From Mesorhizobium sp. (GTDB lineage Bacteria > Pseudomonadota > Alphaproteobacteria > Rhizobiales > Rhizobiaceae), in NCBI RefSeq assembly GCF_023954305.1, contig NZ_JAMLIG010000001.1, positions 2,480,001 through 2,544,000 on the forward strand: a stretch of DNA of 64,000 bases, given 5' to 3'. Positions 61,833 to 64,000 of the stretch are shown here, in pieces. Below the pieces are notes generated by a model. It had not been told where the DNA came from and made no database searches. It saw only the letters and a program-made list of their open reading frames with translations. Every line of letters begins with the position of its first letter. Within the stretch, counting starts at the first letter, position 1. The position numbers and the translations under genes were made by a program.

Positions 61833-62337
61833 CGCGGGCTGCTCCGGTACGGACGATGTCGGCGAGCTGGATGATCAGGACGAGCGCGTAGAGGACCGAG
61901 CCCAGAATGAGCAGCCCGTAGAACGGCCAGAGAGGAATCCGGAGCATGTTCGTGGCGTCGCCGAACTCGGCGGCGTCGAGCAGTTTGCCCCAGGCGCGCC
62001 AGGCGAGGATTCCGAGCAGATAGACCGATATCGCGCGGGTCAGCAGGTCGCCTACGAAACGTCCGACAGCGCCGATGCGCTCGTCGAAGACGTCCACCCG
62101 GATATGCATGCCCGCCTGTGCGGCGCCCGGCATCGCCAGCATGACGAGGACGACCGACGCAAGCTGGATGATCTCGTTCGAGCCGAGGATCGGCTCGTTG
62201 AAGACATAGCGCATGATGACGCTGGCGAAGGTCACCGCCAGCAATACCCCGAGGGCCAGGGCCGATAAGAAGGTGAGGGAATGAACGGCCCATTCGACGG
62301 CTGTCGAACGGGCCAGTTCGCGTCGCGATTTTTCCAA
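61825..62337 (-). CDS. TRAP transporter small permease (DctQ family)
   Basis: A 170-residue protein with four predicted helices. The conserved early segment YVFNEPILGSNEIIQLASVV is the DctQ hallmark. The start is probably TTG 62337, 6 nt after the binding-protein stop; no ATG or GTG in frame lies before the first helix. Confidence 0.9.
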   Translation of the reverse strand: MEKSRRELARSTAVEWAVHSLTFLSALALGVLLAVTFASVIMRYVFNEPILGSNEIIQLASVVLVMLAMPGAAQAGMHIRVDVFDERIGAVGRFVGDLLTRAISVYLLGILAWRAWGKLLDAAEFGDATNMLRIPLWPFYGLLILGSVLYALVLIIQLADIVRTGAARDE

Positions 62338-62343
62338 CTGAGA

Positions 62344-63333
62344 CTACTCGCTCTTCAGTGCCTCGACGAAGGCCTTGGCCGCGATCCCCTGGGCCTCGGC
62401 TTCGGCGATCACCTTGTCGAGCACGGCGGCGGAGGCGGCGTTGAACTTGGCCGCTTCCTCGTCCGCCAACGTGATGACCTCCTTGCCATCGGAGGCGGCA
62501 AAGCCGGAGAGCGCCTTGTCGGCAATGCCGAGCCAGGCCTTGTTGCCGTTCATGGCAGCCTCGCGTCCGGCTTCCAGCGCGATCTTCTGTTGCTCTTCGC
62601 TCAAGTTCTCGAAGCTGTCCCGGTTCATGATCAGGAAAAAGCTGGAGATCGTCGTGTCCATGCCGGTCGTGATGTATTTCGTCACCTCGGCGAGCTTGAA
62701 CGCGCCGAGCGTCGTGGCGTCGGTCATGGCGCCGTCGATCACGCCCGTCTGCATGGCGTTGTAGATTTCGGGGGCGGGCATCGACACCGGGCTGGCACCC
62801 CAGGCTTCGACGACCAGACCGGCGTTGCGCGATGGCACGCGGATCTTCAGTCCCTTGAGGTCGGCGAGCGTGCGGACCGGCTTGCTGGCCGTGAAGATGA
62901 TGTTCGGCGCATTGTTCCAGATGCCGAGCAGCACGACGCGCTTGTACTCGTCCGCGAGCAAGTCGACGTTCGCGTTCATCCTGGCGGTGCCGGTATCTGC
63001 CGAAATCACGCCCGGAAGCTCGGTCAGGAGCGTCTTGGGGAAGTTGGACGCGGTGTAGCCGGGCAGGCCGAAGGCGATGTCGGTCACGCCGTCGACGGCG
63101 CGGCTGTACTGCTCGGCCGGACCGGGTCCGAGCTCGCCGCCCATATAGACCCTGACCGTCACCTCGCCGCCGGTCTTCTCGGAAAGCTGCGCCGCAAACG
63201 GATCGTAAACGTTCTTCACCACGAAATGCGTCGGCGGCTGGAAGTCTGCGAGCTTGAGTTCCGCGGCCGAAGCCATGGACGTCGCGGCGAGCATCGCGGC
63301 TGCGAGCGCGACCGCCATTTTCCTTCTGATCAC
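62344..63333 (-). CDS. TRAP transporter substrate-binding protein (DctP family)
   Basis: A 329-residue periplasmic protein with a signal peptide (MAVALAAAMLAATSMASA, then AELKLADF). The DctP ligand site is marked by Arg in LKGLKIRVPSRNAG. It starts with GTG 63333 behind a perfect AAGGAGG, overlapping the dehydrogenase stop by 4 nt (GTGA). The ligand is unknown; the coupled dehydrogenase suggests a hydroxy acid or aromatic degradation intermediate. Confidence 0.92.
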   Translation of the reverse strand: MIRRKMAVALAAAMLAATSMASAAELKLADFQPPTHFVVKNVYDPFAAQLSEKTGGEVTVRVYMGGELGPGPAEQYSRAVDGVTDIAFGLPGYTASNFPKTLLTELPGVISADTGTARMNANVDLLADEYKRVVLLGIWNNAPNIIFTASKPVRTLADLKGLKIRVPSRNAGLVVEAWGASPVSMPAPEIYNAMQTGVIDGAMTDATTLGAFKLAEVTKYITTGMDTTISSFFLIMNRDSFENLSEEQQKIALEAGREAAMNGNKAWLGIADKALSGFAASDGKEVITLADEEAAKFNAASAAVLDKVIAEAEAQGIAAKAFVEALKSE

Positions 63334-64000
63334 GTCAATTCCTCCTTGTCGCTTGCTGGAATCTGGTTCGGGCGGGGTTGCGACGCGCGTGCCGTGCCGT
63401 TGAGCGCGGCCAGGATCGCATCGGCCCTCGCGCCGAGGTCGTCTCGGCTGATCTGCAATCCGAGTTCGCCGATCTGCTGCTGCCAGATCGCCGTGGCATG
63501 CGACATGCGCCCGGGCAGGCCGAGCGATTCGACCATGGCGGCGGTCTCGCGCATTTCGGCCGCCCGGCGCCGGCCATGGACGACCGAGCGCTCCAGCATT
63601 GCCGCGGCGCGCCGCTGCCAGCCGAAGCCGGGGAAGGTTTCCTCCAGCGTCGCCAGGACCATTTCCTCGACGCCGAGCTTCCGACCGGCGAGCACGCACT
63701 CGGCCGTCAGCGCCTCTAGGCCCTTGATCATGATCGAGCGGCAGAGCTTGATCGAGGAAGCCGTTCCCACCACGTCGGAGACGGCGTCTGCTTCCATGCC
63801 AAGCGCCGCAAGCGCCGACAACGCCGCGTCGCAGTGGGGTCCGCTGACCAGCAGGGGCGTGCGGTGCAGACGCGGGTGGACCGGTGCCATCACCGCCACG
63901 TCGACATAGCGCCCGCCCGCCCGCTCGATAAGCTCGGAGGACTTCTGTTTCGTCTGCGGCGCACAGGAATTGCAGTCGAACCACAGGGCGCCGCGAGGCA
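63330..64000 (-). CDS. NAD(P)-dependent dehydrogenase of the 6-phosphogluconate/hydroxyisobutyrate type (5' end cut)
   Basis: The last 223 codons of a beta-hydroxyacid-dehydrogenase-like protein are present; the NAD-binding N-terminus lies beyond the window. LWFDCNSCAPQTKQK and GGRYVDVAVMAPVHPRLHRT are the substrate-loop region, and VGTASSIKLCRSIMIKGLEA carries the catalytic Lys. The C-terminal part (EETFPGFGWQRRAAAMLERS) matches the DUF1932-type helical domain. It is the upstream gene of the TRAP operon, suggesting that it oxidises the transported compound. Confidence 0.85.
   Translation of the reverse strand, partial: PRGALWFDCNSCAPQTKQKSSELIERAGGRYVDVAVMAPVHPRLHRTPLLVSGPHCDAALSALAALGMEADAVSDVVGTASSIKLCRSIMIKGLEALTAECVLAGRKLGVEEMVLATLEETFPGFGWQRRAAAMLERSVVHGRRRAAEMRETAAMVESLGLPGRMSHATAIWQQQIGELGLQISRDDLGARADAILAALNGTARASQPRPNQIPASDKEELT

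Overview
The window is high-GC DNA densely packed with ABC and TRAP transporter operons and catabolic genes, each next to its own regulator. It reads as a chromosome or large replicon segment of a soil alphaproteobacterium of the order Hyphomicrobiales, most likely Mesorhizobium-like (Phyllobacteriaceae). The pointers are a type II glutamine synthetase gene with a sigma-54 promoter divergent from a DUF2735 gene, rhizobial-type biuret hydrolase and allophanate hydrolase genes, and large palindromic intergenic repeats. I see no rRNA, tRNA, CRISPR array, insertion sequence or phage gene. This placement is inference from gene content, not from a database search.

Layout. 1-2700: end of an aldehyde dehydrogenase gene, glnII, and the divergent DUF2735 gene. 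2786-10340: a LacI-controlled carbohydrate ABC importer with an oxidoreductase and an isomerase-like enzyme. 10537-17724: a class III nucleotide cyclase, a 1489-residue fusion of cytochrome P450, four membrane helices and a DyP peroxidase, and a Crp-type regulator with a TGTGA-N6-TCACA site upstream of it. 18285-21901: a GntR regulator and a Pat-like acyl-CoA synthetase/acetyltransferase. 21992-25020: a SorC regulator and an aldolase/short-chain dehydrogenase fusion. 25083-26421: two toxin-antitoxin pairs (MazEF-like, VapBC-like). 26529-32635: a ribose-type ABC importer divergent from mtnK-mtnA across a perfect inverted repeat.

32639-44638: a nitrogen-scavenging locus with a LysR regulator, allophanate hydrolase (atzF), a 2-oxoglutarate oxygenase, a BMP-type ABC importer, biuret hydrolase (biuH), a biuH paralogue, an AtzH/HpxZ-like gene and a luciferase-like monooxygenase. 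A good sigma-54 promoter lies in front of the binding-protein gene, and three long palindromes sit between genes. 44834-52033: a cupin gene, the two halves of a Tm-1-like protein, and an operon of acyltransferase-like, MacB/LolE-like permease, LolD-like ATPase and MlaC-like genes. A TetR gene stands at the end, and a nearly identical 40-bp operator-like element lies in front of both transcription units.

52052-64000: a patatin-like phospholipase, a branched-chain-amino-acid-type importer probably for an aromatic acid, 3-hydroxybenzoate 4-monooxygenase (mobA) divergent from a MarR regulator, and a TRAP transporter co-transcribed with a dehydrogenase that is cut by the window edge. The most interesting items are the P450-DyP membrane fusion, the MlaC/ABC/acyltransferase plus Tm-1 regulon, and the sigma-54-linked biuret locus.
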